Assembly (NCBI GenBank): GCA_964493505.1
Contig: CAZBNP010000011.1
Span: forward strand, 92,285 to 156,284
Direction: 5' to 3'
DNA length: 64,000 nt
Origin: Chryseosolibacter sp964493505
GTDB taxonomy: Bacteria > Bacteroidota > Bacteroidia > Cytophagales > Cyclobacteriaceae
Every line of letters begins with the position of its first letter. Position 1 is the first letter of the stretch. Shown in pieces: positions 27,204-36,224 of the stretch. The position numbers and the translations under genes were made by a program. The notes beneath the pieces are model-generated. The model ran no database searches. It was not told the origin of the DNA and saw only the letters and a list, made by a program, of their open reading frames with translations.

Positions 27204-28739
27204 ATGAAACTCATAATATATTATACAAGATTAACGGTCGTTGCTTTGGTAGCATTGTTCGTGACCTCATGTCACGACCTGCTTGAGGAACCTCCGGAAA
27301 AGACATCTTTTGTGGAGGACACCGACTACACGCAATCCGACAATATGATCCTGCCCTTGTACGGGGCATACGCCGAATTCTATACGCGCGGATGGGAGGA
27401 CTTTCCTGTGATTTCGGTTCGGGGAGATGATGTGAACGCAGGTGGCCTTGGCGACCAGCAGGACTTCGCCGAAGAGGATAAGTACAATTACAACAAGGAT
27501 TTCTGGATGTTCAATTCGGTATGGCAAAACCACTACAACGATATCTGGACAGCTCATTCAACAATGGAACAGATCGCGTTGTATAAAGAGTATGCTCCGA
27601 ACCCGGCCTTGGCCGATCAGTATATCGCTGAAGCGAAAGTAATACGCGCGTTCCTTCTTTTCCAGTTGTCGCGCGTCTGGGGAGACGTATATATCACCAC
27701 CAGTTCCGATCCCTCCGACCTCCTCCTGGCTGCTCCGGCGACGAAAGATCAGGTGATGCAGCATATCTCCGACCAGATGGACGAGGCCATTCCGCATCTG
27801 CTGAATATTCACCCGAACCAACGAACTGATATCAAGGGTGGCGTTACTATGTACACCGCGCTGGCCATGAAAGCATTGGCGAATCTCGAGTTGAAGAAGT
27901 ATCAGGACGTTGCTGATGCAACATCACAGATCATCGGTTCGGGTCTGTTCGCGCTTGAGTCCGATTACTACAACCTGTTCAAGAAGCCTGGAAAGCTCAA
28001 CCGGGAAAATATCCTTGAATGGCAGTACTCAGATTTCGGTCAGGGATCGGGCGACAACAAAGGTTACACTTTTGCATTCTTCGGCCCGGAAACGTGGGTG
28101 CCGACAGTGGCCGGGTCTAATGCAGGCTGGGGGTTCTACGAGCCAAGCCTGAAGTATATCAAGTTCATGATCGACAGAAATGAGACAACGCGTCTTGAAA
28201 CCAGTGTGCTGTTCACTAACCGGGGTATCGCGGAGATCAGGAAGGATCCCAACTACGCGACACTACCTGACTGGATTGACAACACAACTCCCTCGGGCGA
28301 TGTCATTACCGACTATGCTCGTGCGCTGTTTGCCAGTGGGAAACACTATTTGCCCTCGGACCAGCTGACACCTGGCCGCACCGAATACGGGACGAGTAAG
28401 AATTTCATCTGCATCCGTTATGCGGAAATCCTGCTGATGCATGCAGAGGCGCTTGTCCAGGGGGCATCCGGTACGGGGATGACGGCCGACGAAGCGGTCA
28501 ATGCCGTAAGAGAACGCGCAAACCTGGGGGCACTCTCGGGTGCAACACTTGATCAGGTGATGGACGAAAAATATGCGGAACTCGCCATGGAGTGGGGAAC
28601 GCGTTACTATGATATGATCCGCCTCGGACGATTCAGTGAGCTCACTTACGACGGAAGAATTTTTTCCGAAGACAAGATCTTCCTTCCATATCCGCAGGCA
28701 CAGGTGGACCTGTATCCTATACTCCGCGAGAACCAATAG
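27204..28739 (+). CDS. SusD/RagB-family nutrient-binding lipoprotein
   Basis: A 511-residue surface lipoprotein, Cys in LFVTSCHDLLEEPPEK (~23). The tetratricopeptide-like SusD fold is supported by AEAKVIRAFLLFQLSRVWGD, KALANLELKKYQDV, and the C-terminal ICIRYAEILLMHAEAL...AVNAVRERA signature. It caps the SusC barrel and delivers oligosaccharide. It lies 11 bases downstream of susC and 10 bases upstream of the LamG lipoprotein gene, so the operon is clear. Confidence 0.94.
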   Translation: MKLIIYYTRLTVVALVALFVTSCHDLLEEPPEKTSFVEDTDYTQSDNMILPLYGAYAEFYTRGWEDFPVISVRGDDVNAGGLGDQQDFAEEDKYNYNKDFWMFNSVWQNHYNDIWTAHSTMEQIALYKEYAPNPALADQYIAEAKVIRAFLLFQLSRVWGDVYITTSSDPSDLLLAAPATKDQVMQHISDQMDEAIPHLLNIHPNQRTDIKGGVTMYTALAMKALANLELKKYQDVADATSQIIGSGLFALESDYYNLFKKPGKLNRENILEWQYSDFGQGSGDNKGYTFAFFGPETWVPTVAGSNAGWGFYEPSLKYIKFMIDRNETTRLETSVLFTNRGIAEIRKDPNYATLPDWIDNTTPSGDVITDYARALFASGKHYLPSDQLTPGRTEYGTSKNFICIRYAEILLMHAEALVQGASGTGMTADEAVNAVRERANLGALSGATLDQVMDEKYAELAMEWGTRYYDMIRLGRFSELTYDGRIFSEDKIFLPYPQAQVDLYPILRENQ

Positions 28740-28749
28740 TCGCTAAACT

Positions 28750-29835
28750 ATGAAGAAAATGAAAGCTATTAAGAAGATAATTGTATGTGGCGCCCTGTTG
28801 GTTGCCGCCGGCTGTGAGGATGGTATTGATCCAATCACGAGTGTCGCGCCCGGGCCGGATGAAGCAGCGCCTTCGGTGGTCATAAGCTATCCCCTTGAAG
28901 GAACACTTTTCAGGGTCAAAGAAGATGTGGCTCCGATCAACATTGAGTTTCAGGTTACGGACGACATAGAGATTGGCTCGATAGAGGTAGCGTTGAACGG
29001 GACAACGATAGCTAATCTCACGTCTTTCAAAGACTATCGCCGCGCACTGCAGTCGTATCGATACGAGCAACTCACTAACGGAAGTCATACGCTCGCGATC
29101 ACCGCAACAGATTTGTCTGGAAAAACAACAACGGAAACCGTCAACTTCGAAAAGGTTGAGCCTTACAATCCGGTATACGACGGCGAGATATTCTACATTC
29201 CGTTTGATGGAGACTATTTAGAGTTGGTTAATATCCAGGCGGCGACCATAGTGGGCTCTCCGGATTTCTCGGATCTTTCCGTGGAGGGCGCGAAGTCGTA
29301 CAAAGGGGCTGCGGATGCGTACCTGACATTTCCCACCCAGGGCTTACTCGGAGACGAATTCAGTGCGGCCTTCTGGTATAAAGTAAATGCTTCCCCTGAC
29401 CGGGCCGGCATACTGGTTGTTGGTCCGCCGGAGCCTGGTGTCGCAAAACCAAATAACCGTACGAGCGGATTCAGGCTGTTCAGGGAAGACGCTGGAGGTA
29501 AGCAACGCGTAAAACTCAACGTAGGAGCCGGCGCAGCTGACATTTGGTTTGATGGTGGCGCTGCGGCAGACATCGACCCGGCAGCGGGAGACTGGGTTCA
29601 CATCGCGTTTACGATCGGCGCCGACAAGGCGGTGGTTTATATCAATGGAAACATCGTATCGGAAGGAGCGCTTCCCGATGGTGTGGATTGGGCTGAATGC
29701 GATCTCCTTTCCATTGCCTCCGGCGCGCCGAGGTTTACCGGTTGGGACCACTTCTCGGATCAAAGTCTGATTGATGAGTTGCGGTTGTTTGACAAAGCAT
29801 TAACACAGGAAGAAGTGCAGACACTCATGGAGTAA
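28750..29835 (+). CDS. LamG/concanavalin-like lipoprotein, likely surface glycan-binding protein
   Basis: A 361-residue lipoprotein (lipobox VAAGCEDG). An Ig-like domain (~40-135; VVISYPLEGTLF, GSHTLAITATDLSGKTT) is followed by a LamG/concanavalin-like domain (~148-361; FSAAFWYKVNA, DWVHIAFTIGADKAVVYING, IDELRLFDKALTQEE), the pattern used for carbohydrate binding. It occupies the position of SusE-type surface glycan-binding proteins right after susD, so it probably helps capture glucan at the cell surface. There is no evidence of catalytic residues. Confidence 0.8.
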   Translation: MKKMKAIKKIIVCGALLVAAGCEDGIDPITSVAPGPDEAAPSVVISYPLEGTLFRVKEDVAPINIEFQVTDDIEIGSIEVALNGTTIANLTSFKDYRRALQSYRYEQLTNGSHTLAITATDLSGKTTTETVNFEKVEPYNPVYDGEIFYIPFDGDYLELVNIQAATIVGSPDFSDLSVEGAKSYKGAADAYLTFPTQGLLGDEFSAAFWYKVNASPDRAGILVVGPPEPGVAKPNNRTSGFRLFREDAGGKQRVKLNVGAGAADIWFDGGAAADIDPAAGDWVHIAFTIGADKAVVYINGNIVSEGALPDGVDWAECDLLSIASGAPRFTGWDHFSDQSLIDELRLFDKALTQEEVQTLME

Positions 29836-29860
29836 GTGCTCTCGACCTTTGAATGACACT

Positions 29861-29903
29861 GAAGGATTTTGCAGAGGCGGTTTCCGCTTTTACAAAATCC
29901 TTC
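29861..29903 (+). repeat. Large hairpin between the LamG gene and the first GH144 gene
   Basis: Arms GAAGGATTTTG (29861-29871) and CAAAATCCTTC (29893-29903) are perfect 11-bp complements, with a nested GCGG/CCGC stem inside. The trailing sequence is TTAAGTTTTA, so it may work as a terminator or attenuator, or as an mRNA-stability structure. It lies 14 bases before the GH144 start, so it could lower expression of the enzymes relative to the transporter. Confidence 0.55.
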
Positions 29904-29916
29904 TTAAGTTTTATGA

Positions 29917-31878
29917 ATGATGGGGAAAATATCTCGTGGGATACTCTTGCTCCTGTGTTTTTTTGTCGCGTGTCGTGACGACGACCCGGGCAATGGTTTG
30001 TTTGAACTACTCAGCGCTTTTATGGGTACGACGGAAATCGCGCTTGATGGGGGAACGCATGACCTGCCGGTGGATAGAAGTGTTACGCTGGTGTTTTCAC
30101 GATCGGTTAACCCGGCAACAACGGAAGGCAATATCAAAATCACGGACGATAGCGGTCCTTTCGCGACCAATATTGCTGCCGGATCCGATGCGAGAACGGT
30201 AGTACTACAGCCGCAGGGCACGCTGAAGAACAACACCCGGTATACCATTGAGATAGCAGCGGGTCTGAAAGGAGCAGGTGGCGAATCAATTTCTCCTTTT
30301 ACAATTTCCTTCACAACAATTGCCGCATCTCTCACGCTGGTATCGGCCAGCGTAGGAAACCTGAATATCCTGACAGCCGGAAAGGTTGTGGATGTGCCGC
30401 CGGATCTTTCGCTGCGCCTGGTGTTTTCAGCTCCGGTAAATGCAAATTCATTCGAACGGGCAACGACGCTGGCCGGCCCCGGTGAGACGTCTCTTGCGTT
30501 TTCATACAGTGACAATAACCAAACGATTGATTTGTCTGCCGGGTCGTTGCAACACCTGAGTAGGTTTCAGTTTCATATCGGCGATAACCTCGAAAGTGCG
30601 GGAGGAGAGACTTTTGCAGGATTTACCAAACTCCTTTACACCCGGGCAGATCCGACACCGAAATTCCCGGTTATGGCAGACGATGCGCTCCTGACACTTG
30701 TCCAGGAGCAGACATTCAAATATTTCTGGGACTTTGCTCACCCCGCCAGTGGCATGGCACGTGAGCGCAATACATCAGCAAATACAGTGACCAGCGGTGG
30801 CTCGGGGTTCGGTATCATGACGCTCATTGTAGGGATGGAGCGCGGCTTCATAACACGCGAGGAGGGACTGCAGCGGATGGATAAGATACTGACGTTCCTG
30901 GAAGGTGCTGACCGCTTTCACGGTGCATGGTCGCATTGGATCAACGGCGACACGGGTGATGTGATTCCCTTCAGCGACAACGACAACGGCGGCGACCTCG
31001 TGGAGACTTCCTTCCTGGTACAGGGGCTTCTGACTTTCCGGCAATATCTTGAAGAAGATGTCGCGGATGAGAAAACGCTGATCGACCGGATCAATGTGTT
31101 GTGGCATGAGGTGGAATGGGACTGGTACACGCGCGACGGACAGGACGTGCTTTACTGGCATTGGTCGCCGGACAAGCAGTGGACAATGAATCATCCGATC
31201 CGGGGGTATAACGAAGCGCTGATAACCTATTTTCTCGCGGCGGCGTCACCTACGCATGCTATCGCCGCATCTGTTTATCACAACGGATGGGCTGACGGCG
31301 GCGCTATCCAAAACGGGAAAGAATATTATGGAATTTCACTGCCGCTCGGATATGATTACGGTGGGCCCCTGTTCTTTGCACACTATTCGTTCCTCGGCCT
31401 CGACCCACGCAATCTTTCGGATAGCTACGCCAACTATTGGACGCAGAACGTGAATCACACCAGGATCAATCACGCTTACGCAGTTGCTAACCCCAGGAAT
31501 TTCGTCGGATACAGCGGCGAGAACTGGGGACTTACCGCCAGCGACAATCACCAGGGGTATTCCGCTCACTCGCCGACGAATGACCTGGGTGTGATAACAC
31601 CGACCGCGGCGCTCTCTTCCTTCCCGTATACTCCGGATGAATCGACTCAGGCGTTGAAATTCTTTTATTACACACTCGGCGATCGGTTGTGGGGGGAATA
31701 TGGATTTTATGACGCGTTCAATATCAGCGAGGGGTGGACTGCCAGTTCATATCTCGCGATCGACCAGGGGCCAATTATTATCATGCTTGAAAACTACCGC
31801 ACGGGTTTGCTGTGGGATCTTTTTATGTCGTCGCCTGAAGTACAAACCTCTATGAACAGGCTTGGCTTCACACGCTGA
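29917..31878 (+). CDS. GH144-family (glucoamylase-domain) lipoprotein with two Ig-like domains
   Basis: A 653-residue lipoprotein (CFFVACRDDD). Two SbsA/Big_5-type Ig-like domains (~30-130 and ~140-240; VTLVFSRSVNPATT, LRLVFSAPVNANS) precede the catalytic domain (PF10091 'glycoamylase', CAZy GH144) from ~255. Landmarks are LLTLVQEQTFKYFWDFAHP, SGGSGFGIMTLIVG, FHGAWSHWINGDTG, GDLVETSFLVQGLL and YLAIDQGPIIIMLENYRTGL. Characterized GH144 members act on beta-1,2-glucan as endo-glucanases or sophorose-releasing enzymes. The Ig-like part probably holds the enzyme off the membrane. The start may also be 29920. Confidence 0.9.
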   Translation: MMGKISRGILLLLCFFVACRDDDPGNGLFELLSAFMGTTEIALDGGTHDLPVDRSVTLVFSRSVNPATTEGNIKITDDSGPFATNIAAGSDARTVVLQPQGTLKNNTRYTIEIAAGLKGAGGESISPFTISFTTIAASLTLVSASVGNLNILTAGKVVDVPPDLSLRLVFSAPVNANSFERATTLAGPGETSLAFSYSDNNQTIDLSAGSLQHLSRFQFHIGDNLESAGGETFAGFTKLLYTRADPTPKFPVMADDALLTLVQEQTFKYFWDFAHPASGMARERNTSANTVTSGGSGFGIMTLIVGMERGFITREEGLQRMDKILTFLEGADRFHGAWSHWINGDTGDVIPFSDNDNGGDLVETSFLVQGLLTFRQYLEEDVADEKTLIDRINVLWHEVEWDWYTRDGQDVLYWHWSPDKQWTMNHPIRGYNEALITYFLAAASPTHAIAASVYHNGWADGGAIQNGKEYYGISLPLGYDYGGPLFFAHYSFLGLDPRNLSDSYANYWTQNVNHTRINHAYAVANPRNFVGYSGENWGLTASDNHQGYSAHSPTNDLGVITPTAALSSFPYTPDESTQALKFFYYTLGDRLWGEYGFYDAFNISEGWTASSYLAIDQGPIIIMLENYRTGLLWDLFMSSPEVQTSMNRLGFTR

Positions 31879-31893
31879 GATCGTTAACTTGAA

Positions 31894-33264
31894 ATGCCAA
31901 CAAAAACACCTCTTATGAAAAATCTTCTTTTTGTTGTTCTGACGCTGGTTGTCCTGGGGTGTTCACGCCCTAAGGATGACACTGGCACGGTTGACACCGG
32001 GGCCTCCAATTCCCTGACAGACGATTCATTGATGACGCTCGTTCAGTACCGGACTTTCCAGTATTTCTGGGGCGGCGCCGAGCCCACGTCAGGCGCGGCA
32101 CGTGAGCGGTTTCATGCCGATGATGTTTACCCGCAAAACGACAAGCATATCATTACGTCGGGAGGAACCGGCTTCGGCGTGATGGCTATCCTGGTGGGTA
32201 TCGAACGCGAGTTCGTCACGCGGGCGGAGGGTTTTCAAAGACTGAACAAACTCGTAGACTGGCTTGAGAAAGCCGACCGCTTTCACGGTGCGTGGCCTCA
32301 TTGGATGAACGGAGAAACAGGTGAGGTGAAACCCTTCAGTCCCAGAGATGATGGGGGTGACCTGGTGGAGACTGCTTTCCTCGCGCAAGGGCTGATATGT
32401 GTTCGCGAATACTTCAAGGACGGTAACGACCAGGAGAGAGCCATGGCTGAAAAGATAGACAAGCTATGGAAGGAAATCGAATGGGACTGGTATCGTCGCG
32501 GAGGTCAGAATGTATTATACTGGCACTGGTCACCAAAACATGAATGGGAGATGAACTTCGCTGTCACAGGCTACAATGAATGTCTCATCATGTATATACT
32601 GGCAGCCGCGTCTCCTACACATGGCATACCAGCGGAGGTTTATCACGAAGGGTGGGCAAAAAGCGGTGGCATGGTAAACGACCCCGCTCACGAACAGTAC
32701 GGCTACCATCTCGCGCTTAGGCACAATGGCGCCGAGCAGTTTGGCGGACCGCTTTTCTGGGCGCATTACTCCTATCTCGGACTGGACCCGAGGAAACTGA
32801 AAGATCGCTACGCCGATTACTGGGAGCTCAATAAGAATCATGCGCTGATCAATCGACAGTACTGTATTGAGAACCCGAACAACTTCAAAGGATACGGAGA
32901 AAATTGCTGGGGACTCACCGCCAGCTATTCGATCAACGGATACTCAGCACACAATCCGAAAAACGATCTCGGAGTGATATCGCCGACAGCTGCTCTGTCG
33001 TCATTCCCCTATACGCCGAAGGAGTCGATGAAAGTGGTTCGCTATCTATACGATAGTCTTGGCGACAGGGTGTGGGGCGAGTTTGGATTCTACGATGCCT
33101 TCAGTGAGCAGTTCGATTGGTACACTCCGCGCTATCTCGCTATTGACCAGGGCCCGATCGTGGTGATGATGGAGAATCACCGATCCGGTCTGCTGTGGGA
33201 CCTCTTTATGGGAGCGCCGGAGATAGCCGCTGCTTTGCGTAAATTGGGGTTTGAAAACCAATAG
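31894..33264 (+). CDS. GH144-family (glucoamylase-domain) lipoprotein
   Basis: A 456-residue lipoprotein (LTLVVLGCSRPKDD) with the same catalytic domain as the gene before it, but without the Ig-like domains. Shared motifs are YRTFQYFWGGAEPTSGAARERF, FHGAWPHWMNGETGEV, GGDLVETAFLAQGLI, LYWHWSP and YLAIDQGPIVVMMENHRSGL. The two are 16 bases apart and clearly paralogous. One copy may cut polymer at the surface and the other trim oligomers, a division seen in GH144 systems, but which is which cannot be told here. The start could be the Met at 31915. Confidence 0.9.
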   Translation: MPTKTPLMKNLLFVVLTLVVLGCSRPKDDTGTVDTGASNSLTDDSLMTLVQYRTFQYFWGGAEPTSGAARERFHADDVYPQNDKHIITSGGTGFGVMAILVGIEREFVTRAEGFQRLNKLVDWLEKADRFHGAWPHWMNGETGEVKPFSPRDDGGDLVETAFLAQGLICVREYFKDGNDQERAMAEKIDKLWKEIEWDWYRRGGQNVLYWHWSPKHEWEMNFAVTGYNECLIMYILAAASPTHGIPAEVYHEGWAKSGGMVNDPAHEQYGYHLALRHNGAEQFGGPLFWAHYSYLGLDPRKLKDRYADYWELNKNHALINRQYCIENPNNFKGYGENCWGLTASYSINGYSAHNPKNDLGVISPTAALSSFPYTPKESMKVVRYLYDSLGDRVWGEFGFYDAFSEQFDWYTPRYLAIDQGPIVVMMENHRSGLLWDLFMGAPEIAAALRKLGFENQ

Positions 33265-33394
33265 ACTATTCTCCCTGTGTGGTGCATCTTTCCACACTAA
33301 AACGGTGTTAATTATTGATTGTCAGCACGAAACGGCTGTTGGCACCATTTTTTCTTGCTTGTATTGCATGGTTCTCTCACAAACGTGCAGGACA

Positions 33395-33835
33395 ATGAGC
33401 AATGAATACATGAGCAAGTCAGGACCCATCATAGTGATTGACGATGATCTGGAAGATCATTTTATTATGGATGAAATATTCAGGCAACTGAAGTGTCCTA
33501 ATAAAATTTTGTTTTTCAATGATGGCTATGCGGCAATGGATTATTTGAATACTGCTGAAGAGCTTCCATTTCTAATCATCTCCGATATTAACATGCCCGG
33601 CATGAACGGCTTTGAGGTGCGCAATCGTATCTGCAACAACGAGAAGCTTGGCATGAAATACATCCCTTATCTTTTCTTCACAACAAGCGCTGACAAGAAC
33701 GCGGTATGGCAGGCGTACGATCTTTCCGTACAGGGCTTCTTTATAAAACCAGCGACAATGGCAGAACTCGAACAGGTTCTGAAGAAGATCATCGAGTACT
33801 GGGGAGTGTGCTATTCGCCAACACAGTTTAATTGA
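33395..33835 (+). CDS. Single-domain response regulator (CheY-like receiver)
   Basis: A 146-residue stand-alone receiver domain. Acidic pocket residues are in VIDDDLEDHF, the phosphoacceptor Asp in ISDINMPGMNG, the switch Thr in FFTTSADKN, and the Lys in FFIKPAT. There is no output domain, so it probably works in a phosphorelay or on a partner protein. The ATG at 33395 is chosen because the sequence before it lacks receiver character; 33410 is the alternative. No histidine kinase gene is adjacent. A 130-base spacer separates it from the GH144 gene; a weak 6-bp hairpin lies there (33277-33297). Confidence 0.88.
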   Translation: MSNEYMSKSGPIIVIDDDLEDHFIMDEIFRQLKCPNKILFFNDGYAAMDYLNTAEELPFLIISDINMPGMNGFEVRNRICNNEKLGMKYIPYLFFTTSADKNAVWQAYDLSVQGFFIKPATMAELEQVLKKIIEYWGVCYSPTQFN

Positions 33836-33858
33836 TTGGCCACTTGCACATCCTCATC

Positions 33859-34320
33859 TTACCCTACCGGCTTGTTCACGGAATCTGTATCCATGAAATT
33901 GATAATGATAAATGTTACCAGCATCCCGGAGAAGACCCCTTCAAGAGCAGCAATGAAGGAAACAATATATGCGTTTAGGTATTGGCCCATCGGCTCGTTC
34001 TCCTGAATGGAGAGCATCAGACTAGAATCCAGTTTCAAAAACACGAACAGAAATACTCCGAAGATCGTCGCGGCGGTGACCGACGTTGACAGACCGACGG
34101 CTAATGCACGAAAATAGTGAATGCTGTTCGCGTGTGTCTCTTTGAATTTCTTCAGGGCGAAGTACACCCCCACCAGTAATATGAAGACATTGAGCAAGCG
34201 ATATTCAGAGTTCTCAGCAATACCCACGAAATACATAATGAGAAAATACGCAATCAGGCCAGCGGCGATTCGCAAGCCGTAGCGCCGCGGAATGCGGTTA
34301 GGGTCGGTGAATAGATTCAT
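33859..34320 (-). CDS. DUF4199 family membrane protein (third copy)
   Basis: A 153-residue protein with four hydrophobic segments (~16-34, ~42-57, ~70-95, ~120-143) and the family loop ALKKFKETHANSIHYFRALAVG. Function unknown, as for the two DUF4199 genes near the left end of the window; it is a separate single gene here. It is convergent with the response regulator (23 bases between stops) and divergent from pepP, with 102 bases between the starts that show no clear promoter. Confidence 0.75.
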   Translation of the reverse strand: MNLFTDPNRIPRRYGLRIAAGLIAYFLIMYFVGIAENSEYRLLNVFILLVGVYFALKKFKETHANSIHYFRALAVGLSTSVTAATIFGVFLFVFLKLDSSLMLSIQENEPMGQYLNAYIVSFIAALEGVFSGMLVTFIIINFMDTDSVNKPVG

Positions 34321-34422
34321 AGACAGCGATTTTAATGAGACTGTATGTGAATATAGGGATTATTTGCTCTATTTCCCTACCTGCTTATTTCTCCATTTTC
34401 CCAATCCTCCTTACCTTTCCCC

Positions 34423-35721
34423 ATGCGTTATCAGGAAATCGACCGGCAACTTTTCATTAACAACCGCAAGAACGTTATAGAGGCGCTCAAGCCCAACTCG
34501 GTGGCGGTGGTGAATTCAAATGACATCATGCCAACCAACGCTGATGGAACTATGCGTTTCCGTCAGAACAGCGACCTGTTTTACCTGACCGGTGCTGATC
34601 AGGAAGAAAGTGTATTGGTGCTGTGCCCTGATTTTCCCGATGAGAAATACCGCGAGGTTCTGTTTCTGCGCGAGACCAACGACCAGATCGCATTGTGGGA
34701 AGGTCACAAGTTGACAAAGGAAGAGGCACAGGCAGCTACGGGAATCAAGACGGTGCTCTGGACAAGCGAGTTCAACAGGATATTCAACACCATGATGGTA
34801 ATGGGAAATGTTGAACATGTTTATCTCAATACCAATGATCACTATCGCGCCGACGTGTCGGTCGATACACGTGATCAGCGATTTATCAAATGGTGTAAGC
34901 GGAAGTATCCTCTTCATCGTTACGAGCGATTCGCACCCATCATGCACCGCCTGCGCAGCGTGAAGTCGAAAGAGGAAATCGCACTGATGCAAAAAGCATG
35001 TGACATTACGGAGCAGGCCTTCCGGCGTGTTTTGAAGTTCGTGAAGCCGGGTGTCAGGGAGTATGAGATAGAAGCAGAATATGCACACGAGTTTCTCCGG
35101 AACGGATCACGCGGATTTGCCTATGAGCCGATCATCGCGTCGGGTGCCAACTCGTGTGTGTTGCATTATATTGTAAACGACCAGCCTTGTCAGGACGGCG
35201 ATGTGTTACTCCTCGACGTCGGCGCTGAATACGCTAACTACAATGCTGATCTCACGCGTACAATCCCGGTCAACGGAAAATTCACGCCGCGTCAGCGTGA
35301 TGTGTACAACGCTGTGTTGCGAATACATAAAACCGCTATCGAAATACTCCGGCCTGGAGTCGTCTACTTCGACTACCACAAGGAAATCCAGAAGCTCACC
35401 GAAGCCGAATTGATCGGGCTAAAGCTGCTTGATAAGCGGGATGTCGGGAAACAGAATCCGGACAAGCCGCTTTTTTTGAAGTACTTCGCGCACGGTACTT
35501 CTCACATGCTTGGGTTGGACGTACATGACGTCGGAAACATGTATGGTAAAATGGTTCCGGGAATGGTTTGGACCGTAGAACCCGGTATCTATATCCGGGA
35601 GGAAAAGATCGGTATCAGGATCGAGAATAACGTGGTGATCACGGAGAGCGGCATCGTCGATTTAATGAAAAACATCCCCCGCGAAATCGAAGAGATCGAA
35701 GAGATCATGCACTCGGCCTGA
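34423..35721 (+). CDS. pepP: Xaa-Pro aminopeptidase (aminopeptidase P)
   Basis: A 432-residue metallopeptidase removing an N-terminal residue before proline. The N-terminal creatinase-like domain (~1-165) and the C-terminal pita-bread domain are both present. The five metal ligands are visible in LLLDVGAEY, NADLTRTI, HGTSHMLGLDVHD, VEPGIYI and IRIENNVVI. Cytosolic; no signal peptide. The length is typical. It ends 21 bases before the convergent IscA-like gene. Confidence 0.95.
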   Translation: MRYQEIDRQLFINNRKNVIEALKPNSVAVVNSNDIMPTNADGTMRFRQNSDLFYLTGADQEESVLVLCPDFPDEKYREVLFLRETNDQIALWEGHKLTKEEAQAATGIKTVLWTSEFNRIFNTMMVMGNVEHVYLNTNDHYRADVSVDTRDQRFIKWCKRKYPLHRYERFAPIMHRLRSVKSKEEIALMQKACDITEQAFRRVLKFVKPGVREYEIEAEYAHEFLRNGSRGFAYEPIIASGANSCVLHYIVNDQPCQDGDVLLLDVGAEYANYNADLTRTIPVNGKFTPRQRDVYNAVLRIHKTAIEILRPGVVYFDYHKEIQKLTEAELIGLKLLDKRDVGKQNPDKPLFLKYFAHGTSHMLGLDVHDVGNMYGKMVPGMVWTVEPGIYIREEKIGIRIENNVVITESGIVDLMKNIPREIEEIEEIMHSA

Positions 35722-35742
35722 TCCGGTGAAAACCAGGCGGCG

Positions 35743-36069
35743 TCAGACGGAAAAAGACTCCCCGCATCCGCAGGTGCGTGAAGCATTGGGGTTGATAAAC
35801 TGGAACCCTTTTCCGTTGAGACCGTCGGTGAAATCGAGCGTAGTGCCCAGCAGGTAGAGCAGTGATTTCTTGTCGACCAGGATCTTCACACCCTTGTCTT
35901 CAAAAACCTGGTCAACAGAATTGACGTTCTCGTCGAAGCCCAGATCATACATCAGGCCCGAACATCCTCCACCTTTTACAGAAACACGGATATTGGCAGT
36001 TTCCGGCCTTCCTTCCTCTTGGCGGAGTTCGGTTATGCGTTCTTTTGCCTTCTCTGTTACAGTTATCAT
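35743..36069 (-). CDS. Iron-sulfur cluster assembly protein, IscA/ErpA family
   Basis: A 108-residue A-type carrier that delivers Fe-S clusters. The three cysteines are present: C36 in GGGCSGLMY and C100, C102 in RTCGCGESF. The start at 36069 (ATG) is preferred to a TTG three codons upstream. No other Fe-S assembly gene lies beside it, so it may be a stand-alone ErpA-like carrier rather than part of a suf or isc operon; the 155-base divergent spacer before mce holds AT-rich, partly repetitive sequence with no clear promoter. Confidence 0.92.
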   Translation of the reverse strand: MITVTEKAKERITELRQEEGRPETANIRVSVKGGGCSGLMYDLGFDENVNSVDQVFEDKGVKILVDKKSLLYLLGTTLDFTDGLNGKGFQFINPNASRTCGCGESFSV

Positions 36070-36224
36070 GTGATTCAATGTCTAAAGATCCACGATTCAG
36101 CGTTTAAGATGCAGACTCGGGAGCTGCTAAAATCTCAAATCCTGAATTTAGAATCTTGAATTCCTTCTTAAAACTTTTGAATGACGTAAAAAGTTTCGTC
36201 TTTCGACCTGCAAGTTAACCAATT

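Noticed and set aside
33277..33297. Terminator after the second GH144 gene
   Set aside because: The stem is only six base pairs and no T-run follows.
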